A stretch of 64,000 nucleotides of DNA from Nemertoderma westbladi (Eukaryota > Xenacoelomorpha > Nemertodermatida > Nemertodermatidae). The DNA lies in NCBI GenBank assembly GCA_032718475.1, contig JAUCBJ010000150.1, forward strand, positions 108,199-172,198, read 5' to 3'. Every line of letters begins with the position of its first letter. Position 1 is the first letter of the stretch. Below the pieces are notes generated by a model. It did not search any database, was not told the DNA's origin, and saw nothing but the letters and a program-made list of their open reading frames with translations. Shown piece by piece: positions 51,350-61,260 of this stretch. A program made the position numbers and the translations under genes.

Positions 51350-53491
51350 ATGGCAGAGAGGATCCACAAACAACAGCGACAGGGCTTCACACAGGAACAG
51401 GAGCACCAGGCACCATTCTACCGATATGGGGCCAAGAACTTTTGCGTGTTCAGAGTCGAGAGCATGACAAGGAGTACAGCCATGCTCGCAAAGTCCAAGG
51501 CGGATCCAAACGTTACACGACAGCGACTAAACGCTTATAATAAGAGAACGGAGGAGTTACACGCGGAGTTTAATGCGTTATACCACTATGATGCATTGTG
51601 CGACGCCAGCGACATTTGCGAGGACCCCGACACGGAGATACGCCGATTATATCACATGCTGCAATATCTGACGGCAAGTGAACCCTTGCCTGCAGCTAGG
51701 GATGAATTCGACGGGATGCACCTGTATAGACGCGCTCGAGGAGCGGATCCGGAGACTAAGGAAGCGTTCTCCATTTATAAACTCTTTTATAAATGTGGAG
51801 GATGTATGCGTGCGCACACAATATCCCTATGCGATTGAACCCAGAGAACCCCGAGCCGATATTAGCACGATGCCCAAACCACCAGAGTCTGCGTTATCAA
51901 GAAGGCAGATACCCCTTGACGAATCCGTATCACTCGTTTAAGATGAATGGACCGAACAAGGGCGAGATTATGATTTACGAACCCAAACTAGTTGAACCGG
52001 TTGTCTACAGTATGATAATAGACGAGTCCAACAAATCGACACAGGAGAAGCGGGAAGCTCTTAGCCTGTATAGGGTGTACAAGACGTACGAGAAAGATGA
52101 GATCGAGGAGTTCGGCGGAAGGCTTGCGTGCCTACCATTCTATTGGATATCCCACGATCAAACCGAACCCAAGGAAATGAAACCCGAACTCTTCGATAGC
52201 ATTACCTTCGCTCAACGTTTATCGCAGAGACTACAGATAAGCTCAACCCCACTCTACCCAAGCGGTAGTGCCAGTCGTGAGGACAACCAACTTTCCTATC
52301 AGCATACCGACTAGAGAGGATATGACCTACGAGATCCCCATAGTGGAGCATCCGGAGATCATTTCGAACCTGGATTTCCTCCCATCGGTAACATTTGGCG
52401 ATGTGTTAGAGGCGGCGGAGTTGCGTAGAATAATCATTCAGAAAATCATACGCAACGTGCCTCCACATAATACATACTTTAAGGAAGTTGATAGCGCCGG
52501 GACAGATATTGCACCTTGCATCCTGCAAGGATATCTAATGCGGATGATTCGATTATGGATCGGAGTCGGCACATTCGAAACGGACACCGACATCGGGACC
52601 AATTGGACGGGTAAACCCATTAGCCTCGATGATGAGAAGTCCATCGGAAGGATATGGAATTACAGATGATTTACTCGACGAATGGGACGCGATGAGTCGA
52701 CTTCTGCAAGAAAACGGATATATGTTCTGCGACAACCAAGGAGGAAGCCACCAGCAGAGCCTCACTTCGAAAACCATTCAAATTCGGGCGCCAGATGGAG
52801 TGCTACACGTCTTCAGCCAACAGCAGAGCGACTGTAAGATGCCAATGCCGGAAGGGACGACACAACAACACGCTATGATAAAGCGGATAGTAAAATCCAT
52901 GGACCTAGCTTGTAATATAGAAGCTAGGATGTTACCAAAGGCTATGCGCGACATCGTACTCAACAGGAGTATCATGGTTGATCACAGTTGAAGTGGTGAG
53001 AATGTGTATATTGGGCAATTACTCACCTCCGTGGATAATCTTGCAGTACTATTTGGCGATAGAATCATCGGTAAGCGTATGTTTCATATATAGTGTCTAG
53101 GACTATTAAGCGATACCCATTATGTCTCAGCGAGGGACATACAGTTTATGAGGGAGGGAGGATGCATACAGACGTATTTCGCATACATATTTCATATACC
53201 GACGCCTACTGTGAAGTTTTTGCATACACGGGATTCAGCATTTTTCACGATGTTTATCTCACCCATGCGGGAAGCCTCGTCGACAGACTGTCAATGTTGA
53301 CGTTAGTACCCTATGACGGGGAATGCCATGTGGAGATTAAGGACCCGGAAGGATCATGGAAGGCACGCGCGCCTACTGCTCATCCTCCCGATGAGGATCC
53401 GACTGAGTCCACGATAATCGACGAGCCGTTGCGGCAACTTGTAGAGATAGAGGAGAATCTTCCGAGGAAGATGCGAACCGAGATCCGCTAG
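51350..53491 (+). pseudogene. BEL/Pao 3' ORF region, N-terminal parts (unknown protein)
   Basis: Five consecutive plus-strand frames (51350-51838, 51793-52314, 52268-52669, 52629-52991, 53093-53491) overlap end to start, as one protein of about 700 residues broken by four frameshifts would. Visible pieces: MAERIHKQQRQGFTQEQEHQ, a helical stretch DPDTEIRRLYHMLQYLTASE, KTYEKDEIEEFGGRLACLPF, VTFGDVLEAAELRRIIIQKI and DAYCEVFAYTGFSIFHDVYL. No family was recognised. Its place before a zinc-knuckle ORF suggests a Gag-like matrix/capsid part. An env-like role is less likely, as no membrane segment is seen. Confidence 0.55.
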
Positions 53492-53514
53492 CTCAAGAAG
53501 AGCGATGCCATGGT

Positions 53515-54462
53515 TTGTGTGCAACCCACGGCGACGAAAACGTACCAAGTGATCCCGATGATGAAGACTATCACGTGGACAGTAGCGCTCACCCTATAGG
53601 AGACCTCATCTATGAACGCGTTTGGTACCCTGCCAACACCATTTGCGGCAGATGCGGTGCTACAGGGCATCACGCCAAGAAATGTGGAGCAAAACACATC
53701 TCTCTACCAGACCTAGTGTGTAACTGGTGTGGGGATCAATGGTCCCACACTTTCTACACCTGTTGGCACTTTGTGGCTCAGTGTACCTACTGTAACATCA
53801 AAGGACATAGGGTGTCGGAGTGCCATCTCCGAGACGTTCCCTATGAGCATATGTCAGTTAAGATAAAGCGACAGCTATTTGACCATTGGGAAGATTTAGT
53901 GGACGAGCATGTGTTGACACAGCGACGACGTTTCCCCATGAGAGTACACCAGGGATTCTGGGCTGTCAACCCTCTCATAATGTCGAATGAAGGATACGTG
54001 TCAGCTATGCCTCAATACGACAAACTGTTAGAGGTGCTCGATATAATGCCATTGGATAGCGGCTTTAAAGTCGTGCGTGACTATTTCCTGCAGGTTCACC
54101 CCGATAACAAGAATACATGGAATTTTCAGACCGTGGTGAACAGGATAACAGCTGGAGAGTTCGACAAATTGCGGCTCGAACAGCGAAATAGGGGAGCCTG
54201 GCATTCGTTTGCCTGGGCATATCGGAGCGCATTCTACCACAAGCGCATGACCTCATGCATTTTGGACGAGGTGGACGTCTTGCGTAAAACTGGTTTTAAA
54301 ACAACACCATTGCCCAAGAGGATACCCCCAAGAGGATGCGCAATTTCGTATACTTCGAGCCCAAAAGGCCGGGCAAGAGATAAATCAAGTGGTGAATGTC
54401 GCCAAAGGGACGACTTCGAAATCACAGATCCGGATGACCCGAGGCACCGTTTCCCTTCCTAG
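53515..54462 (+). CDS. Triple zinc-knuckle ORF (Gag nucleocapsid-like), 3' of pol
   Basis: 315 residues. After an acidic start come three zinc knuckles: C44-x2-C47-x4-H52-x4-C57, C69-x2-C72-x5-H78-x4-C83 and C90-x2-C93-x4-H98-x4-C103. The first and third fit the retroviral CCHC rule exactly. The rest, about 105-315, is charged with no known domain. A +1 shift leads into frame 54389-54745, a basic Pro/Arg/Ser tail (PRRRSPSPVRSRPPPNRLRG) that would suit RNA binding. Zinc knuckles bind genomic RNA in Gag proteins. Lying downstream of integrase is unusual. Confidence 0.7.
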   Translation: MCATHGDENVPSDPDDEDYHVDSSAHPIGDLIYERVWYPANTICGRCGATGHHAKKCGAKHISLPDLVCNWCGDQWSHTFYTCWHFVAQCTYCNIKGHRVSECHLRDVPYEHMSVKIKRQLFDHWEDLVDEHVLTQRRRFPMRVHQGFWAVNPLIMSNEGYVSAMPQYDKLLEVLDIMPLDSGFKVVRDYFLQVHPDNKNTWNFQTVVNRITAGEFDKLRLEQRNRGAWHSFAWAYRSAFYHKRMTSCILDEVDVLRKTGFKTTPLPKRIPPRGCAISYTSSPKGRARDKSSGECRQRDDFEITDPDDPRHRFPS

Positions 54463-55193
54463 AGAACCGCGTGGAGGGACAGGATTCGCTTTACCCGAAT
54501 CCATGAGGGTTCAGACGACGTCAGAGAGTGAGGTGTCAGCGGATGGATTGGTTGCGCCCCTCAAACTCCCTCCTAGCATCGCAGAGGCTCAAAGCAAAGC
54601 AAGCAAATGTGTGTGGATGTGCGAGACGCCAGTCATTCCCTTTCCTAGCGTTTTGGAACCGCAGACACCTCGGCGCAGGAGCCCAAGCCCAGTTCGATCT
54701 CGACCACCACCCAATCGTCTTAGAGGGCAAGGTCGAGCTTGTTAGACAAAACATTGAGGAGTGAGGCGGTGGAAGGAAGGCTTGCGATCCTACCATTGGC
54801 ATTAAAGAGCGAGATTATGGAGAAAGGATGGCTTGCGAGCCTACCGTTAGCGATTAGCGCTCAGGAGATGACATCTAGAGACCAGCGAGACAAACATTTA
54901 AGATCATCGGGAGGACACTTTAGGACTTGTTTGAAGTTATTGTATTATTTAGACCGAATTAATTTGTGAAATTTTCCAATTATATTTAGCAATTGTATTA
55001 TATTATGTATTATTATGAAAGGTTTGAAATTATTTGTCTTAATTTGTTTAATTTTGGATAACTGAAGAGTTTTTATATTTTATGCACTATGCCTTGATAA
55101 TATTAGATAGTAAATCCGTATTGGTATGTATGTATGACGAAGGTTTTATATTTACGCAGTACCCGCAATATCTAGTAGTGGTCAGGTAGGTTA
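54463..55193 (+). other. End of the BEL/Pao internal region
   Basis: It contains the basic tail frame (to 54745), two copies of the 20-nt motif 51 bp apart (54775 and 54826, coding GRLAILP and GWLASLP), then AT-rich DNA to the right LTR. The sequence GTCAGGTAGGTTAAGG before the LTR is only a weak polypurine tract. Confidence 0.55.
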
Positions 55194-57292
55194 AGGCGCT
55201 GGTTACATTCTAAGTAGGTCAGGGGTTCGAATCTGGGTTGGTAAATTTGTATTTTGCGTTATTATATTTTCGGTTTCATTAAGTTAGATAAGCCAATGGG
55301 GTGCGTACAACACGTGGAACGATGAGTTGGGCCAATCATAGGGCACTTAATAATTTATTGCTCCAATGTGCTTTCGTAGAATGTAGTAGAATGTTCTAGT
55401 GAATTCCATGCTTAGGATTTGCTATTTAAGGGGCCATTTGTCCTTCTGTTATCACTTCTTGTCTAATAACTATCCTTACCTACTACAAGTTAAACCGTTT
55501 CAACTTGCTTTAGATTTTAGTTTAATTTGCCCCTTTTGTTATTTTGTAAAGTTAGTTTAATTTGATAAGTCTTGGTTATTTACGTTAAAAATATACTGCA
55601 AACTCAGACATGTAGTTTTGATGTATCCATCTTGAGACAGCCAAATGCTTCGGGGAATGGCTGCCTAAACTGTTAGGCCTCAGCAACGCTAGGGGGAGGG
55701 ATGTCCACGACGCATAAGAGAGCCCACATTATCTTCGCCGATGCCCATTCGGAAGTATGCCTCACTGCCTAAGAATGCCCACTTCAGAGGAAGGTAAGAC
55801 TTTGTTTGACACCCTTGCCGCCGTAAGACCTTTAGATCAGGGTAAAGCATGACGACGTCCTGGGACGCCGTAAAATTTAGGATTAAATTCTTCAGATTCA
55901 GACAGGAAAAAACCCGGGTCAACCTGTATCTCCTACAGGTGCGAGCTGTTGCTGTTCGTCAGTACGCGCAAGTACACTTAGGTGTGAATAGCACGCTCTA
56001 TAATTTGGTGATTTGCAGTACTGACAGTACAGTACCGGTTAGCTCTGTAGGCCATATAGTTTGACTGACTTGTCTGATTCCAAAGTATTTGATCAGGCAA
56101 GAGGCAGCTTTCTGCTACTTGGCTAAGGGAGGTTTACTAACGATCTACCGCACCCTTGCCACGTACTGATAGGTATTTACTGCAGCCCACCGCAGTAACA
56201 AAATTCTAGAATCCAATTACATACAAGATCAGCTATTCGTACGGTAGTAAATTAACACCTATTTCCTTATCTCACGTCAGAATCTGGTATTAGTGCCGAT
56301 CACTGGAGTAGTTACTAACACCGTAATTGCCCGGTTGAGTTGTGAATAAAGGAGGAAGAGCCCTTTTGACGTTAGTTTGTAAGTATTGCGCCTACAGCGT
56401 GTGACTAGCTTATTCGAGTAGCTAGCGCCTGGTATTGTTATTTTTTTAAAATCACCAAAACCTAGTATAACGGCGATACACAAAACTACCTAAGCTTATG
56501 GTAAGAATTATTATTTGTAGAGGTATTTAGTATTTGTTTTACTCTGACATTAGGGGCTCCCCTTTGACTGTTATTTTCCTGTCGGCAGTATTGTTTTACG
56601 CTAGTCTTGTTGACCCGCTAGCTTGTATTATACCCATATAAATCACACCGTGGCAAGTTTACAGTATTTTAGGTCAAAAAAAAAAAGTAAATTTTCTTCG
56701 GCCGCTAGGCCAGGGATTACGCACAAAGTCTGACGACTTATTTCCAGTGCGGTCCCCCCAGAACTTTACTCCCCAGAGGAAACTCCAGTACTCATTTAGC
56801 TACCACTTAAGGATGCAAAGCAGAGATGCGCCCTGGCTGGTCCCTTTAAAGCATTCGTGCCGAAACGAAAACTGCCCTGGCCCATTTGAGGATCGAACCC
56901 ACGACCTACAGGAGATGTGAATTCAATGCAACCACTACACCAAGGTGGAACCATAAAGGTCCATTAGCGATATAGTTGGGATTCGCTACGCGGGGATTGT
57001 TTTCCCGTGAGTTTGGTCTGTATCTGTAGACTGTACATCTGCCTCACCAGTTAGAGGCCGGGTAACCTGTTTGTCTAATTAGCCCGGGCATTTGATTCGC
57101 CCAAGTATTAGAAGAGACATCAGGCTCCGTTCGTTGCCAGTAGTAGTTTGTGTACTTAGTATCTGTTTATTTAGACACCATGGACTGGGATTTCTTGTCA
57201 GATACTATACGAGGCCGTATACACTGCTGGATTCTACAGTGAGGTACTTTGTTACTAGGATCCGGTAGGCGGTATACTACTGGACTTATCAG
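55194..57292 (+). repeat. Right LTR of the BEL/Pao element, with SINE
   Basis: It matches the left LTR, lacks the (CA)n block and carries a 281-bp SINE at 56676-56956. It ends at GGACTTATCAG. Confidence 0.82.
56676..56956 (-). mobile_element. tRNA-derived SINE in the right LTR
   Basis: On the minus strand it starts GGTTCCACCTTGGTGTAGTGG (A box TGGTGTAGTGG), has the B box GGGTTCGATCC, a body of about 200 bp, and ends in T11. The LTR target AGGTC is repeated on both sides (56671-56675, 56957-56961), and the left LTR shows the uninterrupted site. The T-run at its 3' end resembles a Pol III terminator rather than the usual A tail. Confidence 0.88.
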
Positions 57293-57601
57293 CCTATATG
57301 CTACTGTGTACAAATTATTTTAATCTACCAGGTCCAGGTTTTATACAAATAAAAGTATATGCATGTATATGTGTTTATGTATATATGTGTATTTGTATAT
57401 GTATACATATGCCTATACAAATAAATACACATGTAATATGTACTGTACATGTGCATTATATCCACACACTAGTAGTATAATACAGGCATTGGATTGTTGC
57501 CCAGGAGATAAACATATTTATAAGATGCGGAAAACAGGTGAATAACTTCGGATACGTAATTGGATAAGCAGCATTGAATAGTCTGACCATTGCATAGGCA
57601 T
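57293..57601. other. Spacer with TA/TG-rich microsatellite
   Basis: Purine-pyrimidine alternating sequence (TATGTATATATGTGTATTTG) at about 57355-57450. No gene was seen. Confidence 0.5.
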
Positions 57602-58013
57602 TGAATAGTAGGATATTTGGAAATCCCTTAGAATTTAACGGAATCTTAAGGTTCGATTATTTATTCGATGGCTATGTCTATACAATATTGAACGTGTATC
57701 CCCCAAGCTAGGCTCTCATTGGTTCCCCCAAGCTTGGCACTTGAACGGAACTGTATTTTCTTTGCAGAACATTGCTTTCGCCGTGAGGACCAGCCAGTGC
57801 ATAATCTTGTACTTTGGCAGCCTCAAGGAGTGAATAAGCATGGTGGACAGCCCATGACTTTCTTGAGACGCATCTTAAATGACACTGGACTTGAAGATGC
57901 GGATAATCTAGCAAATATCATGGCTGATACAGAGTTGTGGAGGATCAACTTTGTCGACGTGCCTGTACAGAATTCTAAATGTATATGATGCAGCTGCAAT
58001 GCAGCATTCCGAT
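57602..58013 (+). mobile_element. LINE-A 3' fragment, decayed, left arm of an inverted pair
   Basis: It matches the LINE-A tail from GATATTTGGAAATCCC to the hairpin GCTGCAATGCAGC at 57992-58004. Frame 57719-57988 is still open. The AT insert TATATGAT before the hairpin is shared with the minus copy at 58345. Confidence 0.88.
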
Positions 58014-58385
58014 AGTATGTATGTATCAGATAAACAAAATTTTTGCAGAATATGGCGTATTTACGAAATAGAATATATGGCCTGTAGTGGAGGCAGATAC
58101 ATGCAACATTCGAACGCCCATATCTCAGCAATTTACCAACCAAATTCAGATATTTTTACATCTTTGGAATCCTTGCATGGTCAGCATTCTATTTGTACCA
58201 ACAAATATAGGTAAACTGTAAATTTGGTTGGGAAATTGCTGATATGTTCCTTGCATGTATTTGATTCCGCTATAGACCATTCTATTTACGAAATACGCCA
58301 TATCATGTAAAATTTTGTTTATCTGATACATACATACTATCGAAATGCTGCATTGTAGCTGAATCATATATATTAAGAATGCTGT
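57985..58385. repeat. 400-bp palindrome joining two LINE-A 3' ends
   Basis: The left arm (57985-58150) and the right arm (58215-58385) are inverted copies, both including the LINE-A hairpin and the flank GATAGTATGTATGTATCAGA. The centre is about 58185. Identity is above 85% by eye over the outer 110 bp. Confidence 0.88.
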
Positions 58386-58470
58386 GCCGCATTGCGCCGC
58401 CACAACTACCTATCGCCTATGACATTTGCTAGATCAACCCGCACCTTCAAGGTCAGTGTCCTTTAACAGT
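58345..58470 (-). mobile_element. LINE-A 3' fragment, right arm of the inverted pair
   Basis: Minus-strand LINE-A tail and hairpin, with the same AT-rich insert before the hairpin as its partner at 57977. It is cut off at CCTTTAACAG near 58470. Confidence 0.85.
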
Positions 58471-59735
58471 TTCCAGCCCAGTCCTTTACAGTAAGCCTCT
58501 AGATAACGCCAATGCCCCGTAAAATTGGAAAATTTGAAAGTTTTTCTTCGGAAATAATATGTATATCATTTTCTTAAAAAAATTATCTGTAGATTCCGCA
58601 TTTCTAAATGAATTTGTAATATTTTGGCTAATTTATCATTTATTGATTTTGATTTACTTATTTATAAATGAATTGATTTAATTACTTCATAATTAAAAAT
58701 ATTTTTTTTCAATATCGTGCTCAAAATTTCATGTAGAATCCGAATTTCAAGGTACTAAAACATTTGTGCTAAATTTATTGATTGATTGATCACTTACAGA
58801 TTTTGAATTATTGATATATTTATCGTTTCGATGATAAAATAAGAAAGTATTTTATTCTTAATTTCTTACTTTTTCAATTAAATAAATATACCCCAAAATC
58901 GGGAGAAAAAACAGCAGCAGGAGTTTAAAAGTACAATAATTTGAATTGCAGTAACTATTGAAGTAATATAGTAAATTACTGCAGTTCAATGTAGTAAATT
59001 AGTAGTAAATTACTGCAGTTTATAACACTATTTTAGAAAATATCTAAGGGAAACTCCTCCGTCTTGTACTCTCTCGGGTTGGTGAGATAATGGAAAGACC
59101 CTTATACGACCCCTTAGGTGCTCTCTAGTACAATGCCTACTGTACCTCCCTTCCCAAGCGACTTCCGGTTTCGCTCAGGGAATCTACTGACGGCCAACCA
59201 GTGGCCTGTCTAGGATGTATGTTAGACCAAAGAATCAGTGTAACAAATAAGAGGGTACAGTTTGACTTGCAGCCTTGTAGTATAATACAACAATACAACA
59301 ATAACATTTACTAGATAATAGCTAATATCTCACACCAATAATAGCTATTGCACATACTGTGCGAAGGCGAAGTAGCGTAATACCAATAACACAACAGTAA
59401 AGTAATATAGGAGAGGTGACATTTAATATAGAAATGCACCGAAGGAATGAAGTTCTTAATCAGAAACACAATAATACACCGCAATATTGACAATAATCAC
59501 TACTAAACATCTGACTAATCTATAATAATAATCAAAATAACACCTTCACCTGTTATACACCAAAATGTTAGCATCCCTCTCTCAGCCGTGAGTAGTCCCT
59601 GGTATTCCCCTCTCTGTAATAATAGTCCCCTTTTACTTCAACAAATAACCAGATGTATTGTTCTTACTGTACTATACCTCCTTCAGTACTTATTGAATCA
59701 TTGTTCAGTCTGCCAATACGCAAAATTTGATGTTA
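58471..59735. other. AT-rich intergenic DNA
   Basis: No gene was recognised. A short CTGCAGTT/GTAGTAAATTACTGCAG duplication lies at 58950-59025. Confidence 0.5.
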
Positions 59736-60115
59736 GGACAATTGCGACCCGGACAATTGAGACCCGGACAATTGCGACCCGGACAATTGCGACCCGGACA
59801 ATTGCGACCCGGACAATTGCGACCCGGACAATTGAGACCCGGACAATTGCGACCCGGACAATTGCGACCCGGACAATTGCGACCCGGACAATTGCGACCC
59901 GGACAATTGAGACCCGGACAATTGCGACCCGGACAATTGCGACCCGGACAATTGCGACCCGGACAATTGCGACCCGGACAATTGAGACCCGGACAATTGC
60001 GACCCGGACAATTGCGACCCGGTAAATTGTAAATTGCGACCCATGATTTTGGAAAAAATTGATGGGTCGCAATTGTCCGGATCGCAATTGTCTGGGTCGC
60101 AATTGTCCGGACTCC
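59736..60115 (+). repeat. 15-bp satellite with 75-bp higher-order period and inverted end
   Basis: About 19 units of CGACCCGGACAATTG run at about 59740-60022. Every fifth unit has GAG in place of GCG, giving a 75-bp higher-order unit repeated four times. After a spacer of about 40 bp, three or four inverted units (GGTCGCAATTGTCCG) follow at 60063-60115, so the array can fold back. All frames are open on both strands, giving several spurious ORFs. Confidence 0.95.
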
Positions 60116-60370
60116 GCAAAATTTCACACTCGATTTGGGCCTCAATATGCGTTCACACCTTTCTTTATGGTTTTATAACCAGGTCATACCATTACTCACT
60201 CTGTAGCTAATAATTCATCCATAGTTATTACTCTCCTAACTATGTCGCTTATTGGTTTGGCATTACTTCACTAACAAAAGAACTAAGTAACAAAAAGTAC
60301 CAATTAAAGAATAACACATAGGAAAAAAGAAGAACATTATTTTTTCAATATTCTCTCGACCTTTTCTTAA
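60116..60370. other. Spacer; nothing coding
   Basis: No gene was seen. TTCTCTCGACC at about 60352 recurs near another LINE-A site at about 19183. Confidence 0.45.
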
Positions 60371-61260
60371 CCTCTACTACTACTACTACTAGGATCGGCA
60401 TGCTGCATTGCAGCTGCATTTTTAAGAATGCTGTGCCGGCTTGTCAACAAAATTGCACCGCCACAACTCCCTATCACCCATGACATTTGCTAGATCATCC
60501 GCATCTTTAAGGCCAGTGTCCTTTAAGATGCGTCTCAAGAAAGTCATGGGCTGTCCACCATGCTTATTCACTCCATGAGGCTGCCAAAGTACAAGATTAT
60601 GCACTGGCTGGTCCTCACGGCGAGAGCAATGTCCTGCAAAGCGGAGGCGATTTTGTTCTAGTGTCAAGCTTGGGGGAACCAATGAGACACCTCCAATGTT
60701 ATATAGTGTCTGGTTGGAGATGTGTGCATTGTACTTGACACAATGAACCCGGCGTAGCATTCTTGTGAATGTGCCATCCAGAGATTTGGTGTCCTCAGCA
60801 GTTAGAGCCCAGCATGGACTCCCATAGAGGAGTACTGGAAGTACTGCTGCTCTAAATAATCGGACCTTAAGTTTCCGATTAATTCTCGGTGACTTCCAAA
60901 TCCTGGAAAGCCTATTCAAGGCTGCCCATGCCTTTCCCTTACGTATTCGAAGGTCCTCACCTGACTTCCGGATCCATGATCCCAGGTAACAGAAGTCGTC
61001 CACATGCTCAAGCATACCATCCTTTGAGCTTATGCTCATCCGATCAGAGACTTGCTGAGGACTTTCAAAGTTAACTGTCAGAATTTTGGTCTTTCTGGAG
61101 TTAATAAAAAGACCAACACTAGAAGCAGCATGTTCTAATGAGCTGAGGAGCCGTTGGGCTCCCTCTAATGATTCTGAGAGTACTCCTAAGTCATCAGCAA
61201 AGTCTAGATCAGTTAGGTAGTTGGCAGGATTTCCTCGACTTCTGGAGCCAGTAGGTGGAG
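60371..61260 (-). mobile_element. LINE-A copy, minus strand, 5'-truncated
   Basis: A (CTA)n tail and hairpin lie at 60371-60420. Frame 60422-61039 covers the RT tail, and the next codons reach back to the FADD region (GACTTTGCTGATGACTTAGG reversed near 61195). It stops exactly where the plus-strand copy begins at 61261, giving a head-to-head pair. It is close to the reference copy in sequence. Confidence 0.93.

Larger units (their letters stand above)
46428..54845 (+). repeat. Dispersed 20-nt hairpin motif, 8 copies
   Basis: Consensus GGAAGGCTTGCGAGCCTACC, starting at 46428, 46506, 46584, 50964, 52117, 53358 (diverged), 54775 and 54826. GGCT/AGCC can pair around TGCG. None lies in the LTRs or outside the element. 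Seven copies read GRLASLP-like in the local frame. Changes fall on the AGC codon (GGC, TGC, ATC) and the AGG codon (TGG), plus the last base of the first copy; no synonymous change occurs. Confidence 0.85.
43790..57292 (+). mobile_element. BEL/Pao LTR retrotransposon, 13.5 kb, with ORFs 3' of pol
   Basis: Long direct repeats at 43790-45641 and 55194-57292 flank an internal region with BEL-type RT, RNase H and integrase (46428-50651), followed by about 3 kb of further ORFs with a triple zinc knuckle (51350-54745). TCTAT before and CCTAT after may be a 5-bp target-site duplication with one change. There is no usual gag before pol. Both LTRs carry private changes ((CA)n in the left, a SINE in the right), so the insertion is not recent. 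Confidence 0.85.

Noticed and set aside
59736-60115. CRISPR-like array
   Set aside because: Head-to-tail units without unique spacers in a clearly eukaryotic context; a satellite explains it. The same holds for 13795-14578 and 34343-35512.
59588-60145. Several long ORFs on both strands across the 15-bp repeat
   Set aside because: The period is a multiple of three and no frame has a stop in the unit, so ORFs arise automatically. There is no start context and no domain.
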